A stretch of 64,000 bases of DNA from DATBVX01 sp963810775 (GCA_963810775.1 CAWEOT010000006.1:1-64000), one strand, 5' to 3'. Positions 38,509-48,042 are shown, counted from the first letter of the stretch. The notes: generated by a model not told the origin, from the sequence alone. Numbers and translations are program-made.

Positions 38509-39160
38509 ACACCGAGCTCCTGAAGCAGAATCCGACAAAGGGAACACCCGCTGCGATCGAAAACTCCGCATCGACTGCATCGTCGCCGACGTAGACCGCG
38601 GGCAGCGAGGAACGCCAAGCCGCGAGCTCGCCCCATGCCCAGGCCGATGGTTTCAGCCGATCCAGTTCGCGCGGATCGCAGTAGACGCACACGTCGAACA
38701 TGTCGCTCAAGCCCAGCAGCACGAGCTTGCGATGCTGCAGCTCCTGATAACCATTGCTCACGAGCGCGAGCCTGCAATGCGCCGAGCGCAGAGCCTGCAA
38801 ATGCTCGCGCAGGCTATGCGCGCGCCGCAGCTCCAGCGCCGGGTAGTCGTGGAAGCGCCTTGCGCATTCGCCGCCCCACGACTGCGGCAAGTCATATCTC
38901 GACAGCAGATCGTCGAACAGACCCGGGCGATGGCGGTCGGTTTCCCGCCGCAACCACAGCGCGTGCGTCAATCCTCGCAGCCGGCGTCCGCTCTCCTGGC
39001 GCAGCCAGTCGGCGACTGCGGCGAGTGCAGGTCTCTCGAAGTCCCGGGTGTCGTACAGCGTGCCGTCGAGATCGAAGACGATCCTGGGCACGCTTGCGAT
39101 CCGGGCGAGCAGCTCCGCAGGCTGCGTGACTGGCGCGCTCACTGCAGCAATGCTCGTCAC
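38498..39160 (-). CDS. HAD-family hydrolase
   Basis: A 220-residue phosphatase-like protein. Motif I is VFDLDGTLYDTR near residue 27, motif II is ALVSNGY, motif III lies in DRLKPS, and motif IV is YVGDDAVDAEF, the full set of catalytic aspartates and lysine. The start is GTG at 39160, overlapping the ATP-grasp stop (GTGA). In this position it may dephosphorylate the nine-carbon product or an intermediate, but the substrate is unknown. Confidence 0.8.
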   Translation of the reverse strand: MTSIAAVSAPVTQPAELLARIASVPRIVFDLDGTLYDTRDFERPALAAVADWLRQESGRRLRGLTHALWLRRETDRHRPGLFDDLLSRYDLPQSWGGECARRFHDYPALELRRAHSLREHLQALRSAHCRLALVSNGYQELQHRKLVLLGLSDMFDVCVYCDPRELDRLKPSAWAWGELAAWRSSLPAVYVGDDAVDAEFSIAAGVPFVGFCFRSSVYGD

Positions 39161-40062
39161 GGCAAGTCGCCTTCCGTCCATTCCTGCCAGTAGCGCCACA
39201 CGCGCAGCTCGCGCGCCGTGCCGGACCACGTTTCGCCCTTCCAAAGCGCAATCGTTGCCGCGAATGGATCGCAACCCGCGAGCGCCGAAAAGATGGCACT
39301 ACCAGCGAGCCGTGGATTGAGCTCAATGAGCCAATCGGAGCCCCCAGCATCCCGAACGACTTGAAAGTTTATGGCGTAGCGGAAGTGCCAGCGCTGGCCG
39401 AGCCGCGCCGCCAGCTCATGAAGCCTTGCGTCGGGCCCGACCGTGCCGATCGTCGACACACCCGCGGCGCGAATGCGTCGCCGTGCGGAGGTAGCGACGA
39501 GGCGTCCGCTGCGATCGAAAACCGCATCGACGGTAAATTCCTGGCCGCTGATCGCCCGCTGGAGCACGCCATCGCGCCCACGCAGCGCCTCGAGCATTCG
39601 TTCGTCGCGCGCCTCGATGACGCCCTTGCCGCCACGGCCGTGGCGAGGCTTGAAGAAGGCCGGCGCGACGTTCGTCTCGGGTGCCACCGGCAGCCCCGCC
39701 TTGACACAGGCGCGCTGGAAGCGGCACTTGTCGACACAGTCCTGCACGACTTCGGGATCTGACACCGCGATCCGCGTGCGAAGCGGTTCCGGCAACCGGT
39801 CCCAGCCTGCGGCGATCGCCAACAGCTCCTCATCGACGAACGGCAGAAAGATATCGACCTCCGCGAGCCTGTCGCAGAGATAGTCGAGATAGCCAGGCGC
39901 CACGGCCGGCGGAGCCAGGTGAAAGACGTCGCAGAAACGCCTGCCGAGCGGCTGCGCATCGGCGCTGGCATCGAGCCCGACTACGACGTGACCGAGCGAG
40001 CGCAGGTGGCGCAGGATCGATACGGCGGCGGGCGAGGCTGCGGCACTCATCATGACGCGCAT
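39157..40062 (-). CDS. ATP-grasp family ligase
   Basis: A 301-residue protein. An N-terminal Rossmann-like domain (SILRHLRSLGHVVVGLDAS) is followed by the ATP-grasp fold: FFKPRHGRGGKGVIEA is the ATP-binding loop and WLIELNPRLAGS the metal-binding segment. It resembles carbamoyl-phosphate-synthase-like ATP-grasp proteins found beside nonulosonate genes. It would join a carboxyl group to an amine or thiol with ATP; a role in adding an amide or an N-acyl group to the acidic sugar is inference. Starts two bases after the PseG-type stop. Confidence 0.75.
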   Translation of the reverse strand: MRVMMSAAASPAAVSILRHLRSLGHVVVGLDASADAQPLGRRFCDVFHLAPPAVAPGYLDYLCDRLAEVDIFLPFVDEELLAIAAGWDRLPEPLRTRIAVSDPEVVQDCVDKCRFQRACVKAGLPVAPETNVAPAFFKPRHGRGGKGVIEARDERMLEALRGRDGVLQRAISGQEFTVDAVFDRSGRLVATSARRRIRAAGVSTIGTVGPDARLHELAARLGQRWHFRYAINFQVVRDAGGSDWLIELNPRLAGSAIFSALAGCDPFAATIALWKGETWSGTARELRVWRYWQEWTEGDLP

Positions 40063-40064
40063 CG

Positions 40065-41585
40065 TCAGGTCAACTCCGCGATGCACTGAACCGACGGATC
40101 GAAGCGGTACGTTGCAAGCCCGCCCCGGTTCGCCGAGTCCTCGACAAAGCCCAGACGCGCGAAGACGGCCCTGGAAGGTCGGTTGGACTCCTTCACATCG
40201 GCGCGAAAGACGGTTCGCTGCGGATCGCGAAAGTGCTGCAGCCCGAGGGCGACTAGGTGCTTCGCCCACCCCCGCCCGCGAAACGCGGGATCGACGGAGT
40301 AGTCGATTCGTACCTCAGTGTCTTCCCGATCGAAACGGATCTGCCCGACCGGCAGTTGTCGCGCCTCCAGGACGAGCAGCTTGCTGCGATCCGAGCCGAG
40401 CCGGGCATCGAACCATTCGCGGTGTTCCCCCAGGGTGATGTCGTGCGTTCGCAGCGACTGCCTACGTGTTTCCGGATCATTCACCCACGAGAAGTACAGC
40501 AGCATGTCCTGTGGCCCCGCAGGCCGTAATCGCAGGCTCGCCACAGGTGTCGGGTCGAGATGTTCAGCGACTCGCGCCGCGCCGAGCCCATCCACTATCA
40601 GCTGGCTGCGTGCGGACAAGCTTGCCAGGGCACGGGGGTCGGCCATGCAGTCCCTCGCTGCATCGCGTATCGCAGCATCGCCAACCTGGCCGCTCGTGCC
40701 GAGATAGCGAATGAGATCGGCAGCGGCCAGCGCTGTGCAGGCCGGTTCCTGGTTGTCCGCAATGCTGATGACCACGCTCGGCAACCCCAGGCACAGTCGC
40801 TCCCAGGTCGTCACGCCGCCGGCGCCTATGGCGAGGTCAGCCTGTGCCATCAAGTCCGCGAGATGTGGTCGCGGACCGTGCAGACGGGTGCGCACACGCG
40901 CGGCTGCCTGGCCTTCCAGCGCTGCCCGATGCGGATTGTTGGCGCCGACGACGACGTCGATCTCCAGGTCCGCGAATTGCGGGTCGCACAGCGCAGCGAG
41001 CGCAATTCCCGTAACGTTCTGTGGGTCCGATCCTCCGAAGAAGACCAGCACACGTCGCACTTCGCCGGTACGGGGCTGCAGGCGGCTGCGATATTGGAGG
41101 TACTCGGCTCGCAGCAGCGCGTAGCGCGGTCCCATGATTCGCCGACACTCCGCTGGAAGCAGGGAGCGATAGCGCTCCGTCGTACGGTCGGAATAGTTTT
41201 GATCGAGCAGCAGATCGCACTCGTGCGGCCGGTTCGCGAGGTCGTCGATCACCATGAGATTCGCCGCGTGCGGCCGCGCACTGCGCTCCCAGGTTGCATC
41301 GAAGTCGTAGTGATCGACGATCAGCCAGTGGGGCCGTTCGCCGCGCAACGCCGCGACCGTCTGCTCCGCGTCCGCCTCCTGGAGATCGTCCGCGTCCGCG
41401 GCAAGCACATCGACAGGTATGCCACGCTGCCGGAGCAGCTCGATAAGATGGCCGCGATGAGCGCGACAGACGAATCGCACCCGCGCGCCTCGTTCAGCCA
41501 GAGCGTCAGCCAGCGTCAGGCAGCGCATGAGATGCCCGGTTCCCATGCGGTTCGACGCATCGACGCGAAAGACCGCCGCTATGAT
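40065..41585 (-). CDS. pseG: Fused PseG-type UDP-sugar hydrolase and GNAT acetyltransferase
   Basis: Two enzymes in one chain of about 500 residues. The first 345 residues are PseG-like: FRVDASNRMGTGHLMRCL, then RVLVFFGGSDPQNVTG and GAGGVTTWERLCLGLPSVVI, which release UDP from the amino sugar. The last 150 are a GNAT domain (LRPAGPQDMLLYFSWVNDPE, FRGRGWAKHLVALGL), like PseH, which acetylates the 4-amino group. PseG and PseH are usually separate. The N-terminal start is unclear: no ATG, GTG or TTG precedes the essential R-V-D segment in frame; ATC at 41585 or ATA at 41582 is possible, or an indel has hidden the true codon. It overlaps the PIG-L gene end. Confidence 0.85.
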   Translation of the reverse strand: MIAAVFRVDASNRMGTGHLMRCLTLADALAERGARVRFVCRAHRGHLIELLRQRGIPVDVLAADADDLQEADAEQTVAALRGERPHWLIVDHYDFDATWERSARPHAANLMVIDDLANRPHECDLLLDQNYSDRTTERYRSLLPAECRRIMGPRYALLRAEYLQYRSRLQPRTGEVRRVLVFFGGSDPQNVTGIALAALCDPQFADLEIDVVVGANNPHRAALEGQAAARVRTRLHGPRPHLADLMAQADLAIGAGGVTTWERLCLGLPSVVISIADNQEPACTALAAADLIRYLGTSGQVGDAAIRDAARDCMADPRALASLSARSQLIVDGLGAARVAEHLDPTPVASLRLRPAGPQDMLLYFSWVNDPETRRQSLRTHDITLGEHREWFDARLGSDRSKLLVLEARQLPVGQIRFDREDTEVRIDYSVDPAFRGRGWAKHLVALGLQHFRDPQRTVFRADVKESNRPSRAVFARLGFVEDSANRGGLATYRFDPSVQCIAELT

Positions 41586-42271
41586 AAGTGTCGCCCCAGA
41601 ATGAACGCTTCTGCCGCGTCTACACCGACAGTCGCCCCGCGCCAGCGCGCCAGGTATTCGATCGCCTCGCGTGAACGCGGGTGCGGCCAGCTGCGCAGCT
41701 CGCTGGCATAAGCTTGCAGCGCTTCGAGCTTGCGAGGCAGGAACGCCGAGATGTCGACGAACCAGTTCGGCGTAAAGGCCGCGCCCGACCCCGGCAGCTG
41801 CCACTCGGTGCTGGACGGGACCTCGAACGAAAGCAGCGCCTTGACCGGATTGCCACGCTGCGGCCGCGCGGCCACCACCGTCGCCTCGTGAACGCGCCGG
41901 TGGTCGACGTTCAGATCTGCGGCGTGATGCGTGAACACCGTGGCAGGATGATGTCGTGCGATGAGCGCTTCGACGCGCTTCACGACCTCGAGCAACGCGA
42001 TCGTATCGAGGCGGTTGTCGGGCAGGTCGCCGAAGGTCACCGACGCCACCCCGAGAACGTCGCAAGCCCTCTGCGCCGCCGCGCGGCGCGCCGCGAGCTC
42101 GGCATCCTGCGCCGGCGCACCCGGGCCTGCTGCACGCGAAGAAACGCCGTCGGCGAAGAAGGCGACATGAACCGCCGCTCCCTCGGCGGCAAGCCTTGCG
42201 ATCGTGCCGCCGCACCCGAGAACCTCGTCATCGGGGTGGGCGGCGAGCACCAGTACCGGGCTGTGCATCAT
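41579..42271 (-). CDS. PIG-L/LmbE-family sugar deacetylase
   Basis: A 230-residue metal-dependent N-deacetylase. The signature AAHPDDEVLGCGGTIA at residues 10-25 holds the zinc ligands (H, D-D) and catalytic aspartate. A later H-H-A-A-D-L-N-V-D-H segment has the third ligand. These enzymes remove acetyl from N-acetyl sugars. In a nonulosonate cluster it could free an amino group for a different acyl or amidino group. The start at 42271 shares a base with the stop of the aminotransferase upstream (TGATG). Confidence 0.82.
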   Translation of the reverse strand: MMHSPVLVLAAHPDDEVLGCGGTIARLAAEGAAVHVAFFADGVSSRAAGPGAPAQDAELAARRAAAQRACDVLGVASVTFGDLPDNRLDTIALLEVVKRVEALIARHHPATVFTHHAADLNVDHRRVHEATVVAARPQRGNPVKALLSFEVPSSTEWQLPGSGAAFTPNWFVDISAFLPRKLEALQAYASELRSWPHPRSREAIEYLARWRGATVGVDAAEAFILGRHLS

Positions 42272-43570
42272 CAGTTCAACCGCTTGAAGCCGCTGTGGCA
42301 GACCGGACCGTGGAGCAGGCTCATGACATCCCTGCCCTGCTCGCACTCCTTGATGAGCGCAAAGACCGGATCGAGCGCCTCAAAGAAGCCGGCCACGATC
42401 TGCGGGCTGTGCTCGGTGCACACGTAGACGCTGGTGCCGGCCAGATAACCCTTCGCCAGCATCTCCTGCGTGATGAGCGTCTTGTACTCGAGGACGTCGC
42501 GGGCTATTGAAAGAGAAGCCAGTCAGCGCAGGCAGTCCGCTGATCGCAATCGGCAGGCCATGCTTTCGCGCCAGCGCCTGCCAGCCGGCGGCGATGTCCG
42601 CGTCCGGTCGCGGTGATCCGCTCCCAGGATCGCACCCGCTCCATCACCTCCAGCGTCTTGAGCGCAGCGGTCGGACCGATGCGCTCGGTCCAGAAGGTGC
42701 TGCTGATGAACGTGCGTCTGCGCGGCCTCCATGACCTCGCGCTTGCCGATCGCAGCAGTGATGGCGTAGCCGTTGCCGAGCGCCTTGCCGAACATCGCCA
42801 TGTCGGGCTCGACGCCATAGAGCGTGTGCAGGCCGCCGAACGTCTGGCGAAAGCCCGACGTGCATTCGTCGAAAATCAGCACGATGCCCTTGTCGCTGGC
42901 CAGCTGCCGGACGCTCTGCAGAAAACCCGGCTCGGGACCCATGTTGCGCGAGACTTCCATCTTGATCACGCCGATGTCGTGAGTCGCGCACCAGCGCCTC
43001 GCAGCTCGGCGAAATCGTTGTAGCGGAACGGCAGCACGCTGCCGCGCAGGTTCTGCGGCACGCCGCTCGGCTCCAGCCCGGGAAGCAGGTGGCCTGCGAG
43101 GTTCTGCTCGTCGCCGAGATTCGCCGCGAGGTACCAATCGTGCCAGCCGTGATACCCGCAGATGGCGACTTTGTCGCGCCCGCTGGCCGCGCGCGCGATG
43201 CGGATGGCGATCGCGTTCGCCTCGCCGCCGGAGCGCGCGAAGCGCACCATGTGCGCCCAGGGGTGAATTTCGACGAGCCGCTCGGCGAGATAGACCTCCT
43301 CGGGGCAGTTGAGCGTGGACATGTTGCCGGCCGCGATCGTCTGCCGAACCGCCTCGTCGACTTCCGGATGACCGTAGCCGAGCGTGTTCGTGCCTATGCC
43401 CATCAACGACATGTCGATGTACTCGCGTCCATCGAGATCCCAGACGCGACAGCCCTTTGCCTTGCTGAAGTACGCCGGCCACTGCTCCGGCAGGAACATC
43501 TCGGCCCGCTTCGACAGCAGCATGTTGCCGCCGGGAATGACCCGTTTAGCTCGCTTCCACAGCTTCTGCC
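42271..43570 (-). CDS. Class III PLP aminotransferase (GSA-aminomutase-like), several apparent frameshifts
   Basis: About 430 residues spread over several frames. Pieces in order: KLWKRAKRVIPGGNMLLSKR, GCRVWDLDGREYIDMSLMG, CGYHGWHDWYLA, IFDECTSGFRQTFGG, the PLP lysine in MFGKALGNGYAIT and a C-terminal GYLAGTSVYVCTEHSPQ. Frames change near 43005, 42725, 42610, 42545 and 42505. All parts fit glutamate-1-semialdehyde-aminomutase-type enzymes seen in nonulosonate loci. There is no ATG, GTG or TTG ahead of the first conserved residues. The frame reads straight back into the SpsF gene, so it may be the C-terminal half of a fusion protein. Confidence 0.7.
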
Positions 43571-44316
43571 CGCTGCCCGAGCCGCGTGCCCTCGTTGCGG
43601 ACCAGGTGCCGATTGCCTGCGAACCACTCGGGATGCTGTTCGCGCAGCGCCAGCACCTCGAGCCATCCAAAGTCGCGCCGCGGATGAAAGTGGCCGAACA
43701 CCTTCTCGACCACGCCGAGGTCTTCCGGCTCATCGACCGTCCAGCGCTCGCCGGACTCGTCCTTCGGATTCGCGTGACTGGCACGGCTGAAACCGTCGGA
43801 GTTGCGCAGGAAAGGCGTGACGTGCTCGCGGTCGGTGGCGCTCGTCGCCTGGCGCCAAGCGGTCTGCAGCGCCTTGGAGCTGAACACTTCGACGTCCAGC
43901 CCATCCGGGTACGTCGGCGGCAGAATGTTGGCCGCATAGTCGGCGCCCGAGTCCTGGAACGTGGCGATCACTGCATCGACGATCGCAGGATCGATCAGCG
44001 GGCAGTCTCCAGTGATGCGCACCACGACGTCGGCCGTGGCTTCCTGCGCCGCGCGGTGATAACGGTCGAGCACGTCATGCTCGCTGCCGCGATAGACCGC
44101 ATGACCGAGTTCCCGAACATACTTGGCCAATGAGTCGTTACGCGGATCATCCGAAGTGGCGAGCACGATCGCGTCGAGACGACGTGCCGCCGCGAGACGC
44201 TCGAGGAGCAAGCCGATCAGCGGCGTGCCGCACACCGGCTGCATCACTTTCTGCGGGAACCGCACCGAGCCCATGCGGGCCTGGACAATCGCGACGATCT
44301 TCAAGAGGCGCTCCAT
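43546..44316 (-). CDS. SpsF-like cytidylyltransferase
   Basis: A 256-residue nucleotidyltransferase. The signature AIVQARMGSVRFPQKVM at residues 8-24 and the metal-binding RITGDCPLIDPAIVDAVI near residue 100 place it in the family of NeuA, KdsB and SpsF. It is the only cytidylyltransferase in the block, so it is the best candidate to activate the nonulosonic acid with CTP (the PseF role). The AKR gene upstream overlaps it by 16 bases. The stop at 43546 may be an artefact, because one base added near 43570 would continue the frame into the class III aminotransferase. Confidence 0.8.
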   Translation of the reverse strand: MERLLKIVAIVQARMGSVRFPQKVMQPVCGTPLIGLLLERLAAARRLDAIVLATSDDPRNDSLAKYVRELGHAVYRGSEHDVLDRYHRAAQEATADVVVRITGDCPLIDPAIVDAVIATFQDSGADYAANILPPTYPDGLDVEVFSSKALQTAWRQATSATDREHVTPFLRNSDGFSRASHANPKDESGERWTVDEPEDLGVVEKVFGHFHPRRDFGWLEVLALREQHPEWFAGNRHLVRNEGTRLGQRAEAVEAS

Positions 44317-45170
44317 CGAGACGGGTTGACCAGGTCGAGGTCTTCGCTGCTCAGGCTCACGGGAGGCGCCACCGAGGGTGCCGCCGCGGCCGCAATGATC
44401 TCTTGCAGATGCTGCGGGCTATCGACGCCTACGACCACGCGGTCGACTCCGGGATGCGACAGCGCGAAGCTCAGACACGCCTGCACCGGTGTCAGCGCCT
44501 GCTCGACCAGCCAGCGCTCCCACTGGTCCCACAACCGCCGCCAGCGATCGAAGCGTGCGGGCCGCAGTCCGGCGCCCATCAGCAGCAGGCCCTGCAAGAA
44601 AACCGAGCGCACATGAACCTCCGTGCCCGCCTGCTGCAACCGTTTCAGCCAGCCCGACCTGGCGAGTCGCCGGTCCACGATGCTGAACGGCGCCTGGACC
44701 ATGTCGAGCTGCATACGGGACGCGAGGCTGTCGAGCTCCTCGGGCGCATAGATCGAGATGCCGGTCTTGCACACGATTCCGTCGCTCTTCACCTCGGCGA
44801 GTGCGCGGCCGAGCGCTGTGCCGCGGGGCCCCAGGAGATCCTGCGGACGATGCAGCAGGAATGCATGCAAGGTGGGAACCTTCAGCCGCTCCAACGAGCC
44901 GCGAATGCAGTCCCGCACCCAGACCGAAACGTCCACGCACGACTCCGGCACCGCCGGCAGCTTCGAAACGACCTGCCATCGACCGACCCCGATTTCGCCG
45001 AGCCGCTGCTCCGCTTCGCCGTACGCCATGGCAGTGTCGAGCGTATCCATTCCCGCAGCGCGCGCGTACTTCAGGATCGCCGCGGTCTCGTCCCTGCTGA
45101 CCTGTCCGGCCCTGTTCGCAACTCCATAGGGCAGGCCGAACTGCACCGTGCCGAGTACGAGACGATTACT
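44301..45170 (-). CDS. Aldo/keto reductase
   Basis: About 289 residues. The N-terminus is LVLGTVQFGLPYGVAN. The catalytic tetrad is visible: D in MDTLDTAMAYGEAE (aspartate and tyrosine), K in VVSKLPAV and H in LLHRPQDL. The C-terminal region has VVVGVDSPQHLQEI. It is the type found beside SpsF and class III aminotransferase genes. It would reduce a keto-sugar or aldehyde with NAD(P)H. The start is uncertain: no standard start codon precedes LVLGTV in frame. A single extra G near 45168 would create GTG overlapping the upstream stop, as in other genes here. Confidence 0.78.
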   Translation of the reverse strand, partial: SNRLVLGTVQFGLPYGVANRAGQVSRDETAAILKYARAAGMDTLDTAMAYGEAEQRLGEIGVGRWQVVSKLPAVPESCVDVSVWVRDCIRGSLERLKVPTLHAFLLHRPQDLLGPRGTALGRALAEVKSDGIVCKTGISIYAPEELDSLASRMQLDMVQAPFSIVDRRLARSGWLKRLQQAGTEVHVRSVFLQGLLLMGAGLRPARFDRWRRLWDQWERWLVEQALTPVQACLSFALSHPGVDRVVVGVDSPQHLQEIIAAAAAPSVAPPVSLSSEDLDLVNPSRWSAS

Positions 45171-45820
45171 CGCTGCGCGCGAGATTCTTGCGCAGCACCG
45201 ATGTCGCGACCCATTCGTCGGGATCGTCGGTGTAGCCACCCGCGGAATGGTGCCGGAGCTTGTGCGAATAGCTCGTGTACGCGGGATGCCAGGTGAAGAG
45301 CGTACGGTAATCCATCTTATGGCTGTAGAGGCCGGCACGATGGTGATACGCGCGCCGCGACGGCACCGGACTCTGGAAATCGTGGATCAGCATCCAGCCG
45401 GGGTTCTTCAACACCCGGTCGGCTTCCTGGGCAATGCGAAACAGGTCCTCGCGATCGCAGAGGTAGAGACAGAAACCGAACATGACGACGTCGAACGCCT
45501 CGTCGGCGAACGGCAGCTGCTCGGCCGTCCCGCGCTGCGCTGTGACTCCACGCGCGTTCGCCGCCTCGATCGCCTGCGCCGAAGGATCCAGGCCGCAGCA
45601 ATGACATCCGCCGGTTCTGCTGCAACCAGGCCAACCGCACGCCATCGCCGCAGCCGATCTCCAGGATGCTCGCGCTGTCCAGCGCCAACGCGCTGGACAA
45701 GCCCAGCACCTCGACGATCAGCGGATCGGACTCACCAACGTTGCGCGGCGCGCTGCCGCCGACATTGCGTTCGAACCATGCGTCGCCTTCGGATTCCAGG
45801 AAGACGTCTCGCTGCTTCAT
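45166..45820 (-). CDS. SAM-dependent methyltransferase, one apparent frameshift
   Basis: Starts at ATG 45820 within the end of pseC. ILEIGCGDGVRLAWLQQ (motif I, near residue 45) is in the first frame; near 45600 the frame changes and CGLDPSAQAIEAA, AEQLPFADEAFDVVMFGFCLYLC and DWMLIHDFQSP-like segments follow. The C-terminus has conserved histidines (HRAGLYSHKMDYRTLF). About 217 residues once joined. Possibly modifies the nonulosonate; placement between PseC and the reductase supports this only loosely. Confidence 0.7.
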
Positions 45821-47014
45821 GTCGTCGTTCGCAAGCGCCTGGCGCAGACAGTCCACGACGCGATCCTGCTGCGACTCCGTCAAGCGCGGCGTACAGCGGC
45901 AGCGTGATGGCCTCGCGCCGTGCGCCTCGGCCTCCGGATACTGCCCCGCCGAAAGCCGAGCGCGCGGTAGTAGGGCTGCAGGTGGACCGGGATGTAGTGC
46001 ACGTTGACGCCGATGCCGCGCGCGCGCAGTCGATCGAAGACCTGCACGGCGGCTCGTCGGCGCCGCGCGCCGCGCTCCGATGCGGACGACGTACAGGTGC
46101 AAGGCGGACGCGGTCGTCCGGATGACTGCGCCGGCAGCTGCAGCGGCAGACTCGCGCAGCGCCGCGTCGTAGCGCGCGCGCGAGCTCACGGCGGCGCGCG
46201 ACGAAGCTCGTCGAGCCGCTGCAGCTGGCTCACGCCGAGCGCGGCCTGCATGTCGGTCATGCGGTAGTTGAAGCCGAGCGTCGAGCTGCTCGTAGTACCA
46301 GGCGCCGTCGCTGGTCGCCTTCGTGCATCTGCGCCGGCGTCGCGCGTGATGCCGTGGGTGCGCAGCAGCTGCATGCGCGTCGGCGAGCTGCGCATCGTTG
46401 GTCAGCGCCATGCCGCCTTCGGCCGGTGGTGATGATCTTCACCGGGTGGAAGCTGAACACGGTGATGTCGCTGTACGCGGCAGTTGCCGACCGGCTCGCC
46501 GCGATAGCGCGCCGCCGATCGGCGTGCGAGGCGTCTTCGATGATCGCGGAAGCCGTAGCGCTGCGCCAGCGCACTGGATCGCCGCCATGTCGCCGGACTG
46601 TCCGCCGAAATGCACCGGCATCGACGACCTTCGGCAGCGCGCCCGTCGCGTTGCGCGCGCTTCGAGCTTCTGCGGCCAGCGCCGGCACGCTCATGTTGTA
46701 GGTGCGCGGATCGATGTCGACGAAATCGACATCGGCGCCGCAGTAGCGCGCGCAGTTGGCCGAGGCGACGAAGGTGATTCGGCGACGGTCCACAGGCGAT
46801 CGCCCGGGCCCGAGGCCGAGCGCCAGGCAGGCGATGTGCAGCGCCGAGGTCGCGCTGTTGACCGCGACGGCGTGGCGCGCCCCGACCTGTCGCGGCGACC
46901 GCCTGCTCGAAGCGCGGCACCGCCGGACCCTGGGTCAGGCAGTCCGAGCGCAGCACCTCGATGACCGCGTCGATGTCGGCCTGGCGTGATGTCCTGGCGG
47001 CCGTACGGGATCAT
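45817..47014 (-). CDS. pseC: PseC-type UDP-4-amino-4,6-dideoxy sugar aminotransferase, many apparent frameshifts
   Basis: A DegT-family PLP enzyme whose whole length can be followed, but only by changing frame often. Pieces in order: IPYGRQDIT, LRSDCLTQGPAVPRFEQAVA, ITFVASANCARYCGADVDFV, DIDPRTYNMSVP, PVHFGGQSGDMAA, IIEDASHA, SDITVFSFHPVKIITT (PLP lysine) and NYRMTDMQAALGVSQL. The breaks occur at irregular gaps of several tens of bases, mostly as one extra base. Protein identity between breaks looks undamaged. This suggests uncorrected sequencing errors more than a dead gene. It transaminates the PseB product. Start ATG 47014. Confidence 0.75.
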
Positions 47015-47033
47015 CGCGCGCCCGCCAGATGGT

Positions 47034-48020
47034 TCATCGCACGATCTCCTCGACGCTCGAGGAAGTGCGGATTCCTGCCGGAGTTGTACTCGAAGCCCTG
47101 CTCGACCGGTCGTCCCCGCTCGCCCAGCTTGTTGACGTGAAAGATCGGCCGCCCGCGAGAACTGGATCGTCGGCTTGATCACGAAGTGGTCGTCGAACTC
47201 CAGCGTCAGGTGCGAGTCGTCCGCCGGGCACATGATCTCGTGCAGCTTCTCGCCCGGGCGGATGCCGACGATCCGTGTGCGGCAGGCTCGGGCGCCATCG
47301 CCCGCGCCAGGTCGACGATGCGCACCGACGGAATCTTCGGCACGAAGATCTCGCCGCCGTGCATGCGCTCGAAGTTCTTGAGCACGAAGTCGACGCCCTG
47401 CTGCAAGCGTGATCCAGAAGCGCGTCATGCGCGCGTCGGTGATCGGCAGGTGGTCGCCGCCGCTCGCGATGCAGCTTGCTGAAGAACGGCACCACCGAGC
47501 CGCGCGAGCCGACGACGTTGCCGTAGCGCACGACGGCGAAGCGCGTGCCTGTGCCCGCCCGCGATGTTGTTGGCCGCGACGAACAGCTTGTCGGAGGCGA
47601 GCTTGGTCGCGCCGTAGAGGTTGATCGGGTTGGCCGCCTTGTCGGTCGACAGCGCGATGACCTTCTCGACGTCGTTCGCGAGCGCCGCGTGGATGACGTT
47701 CTCCGCGCCGTGGATGTTGGTCTTGATGCACTCCATCGGGTTGTATTCCGCCGCCGGCACCTGCTTGAGCGCCGCGGCGTGGATCACGAAGTCGACGCCC
47801 TGCATCGCCTGCGTCAGCCGATCGCGGTCGCGCACGTCGCCGATGAAATAGCGCATGCAGTCGCTGATGGAAGTCCTGCTGCCATCTCGAACTGCTTGAG
47901 CTCGTCGCGCGAGTAGACGATCAGCTGCGCGGCTTGTAGCGCTGCAGGATGCGTCCTGACGTACTGCTTGCCGAACGAGCCGGTGCCGCCGGTGATCAGG
48001 ATGGATTTGTCGTTGAACAT
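47034..48020 (-). CDS. pseB: PseB-type UDP-GlcNAc 4,6-dehydratase/5-epimerase, many apparent frameshifts
   Basis: A soluble short-chain dehydratase, first step of pseudaminic-type sugar synthesis from UDP-GlcNAc. ITGGTGSFGKQYV at the start is the NAD(P) loop; YFIGDVRD, HAAALKQVPAAEYNP, STDKAANPINLYGATK (catalytic tyrosine-type region) and GIRPGEKLHEIMC follow. About ten single-base shifts are needed (for example near 47951, 47557, 47472, 47406, 47289, 47272, 47147 and 47056), nearly all extra bases. The stretch 47560-47856 is clean. It ends at 47034, 20 bases before the PseC start. Start ATG 48020. Confidence 0.82.
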
Positions 48021-48042
48021 GTCTGCCTTACTGCGGCGCCGC

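Noticed and set aside
45600..48020. Calling pseB and pseC pseudogenes
   Set aside because: The indels are too dense and the intervening protein too well conserved. Sequencing error explains it better.
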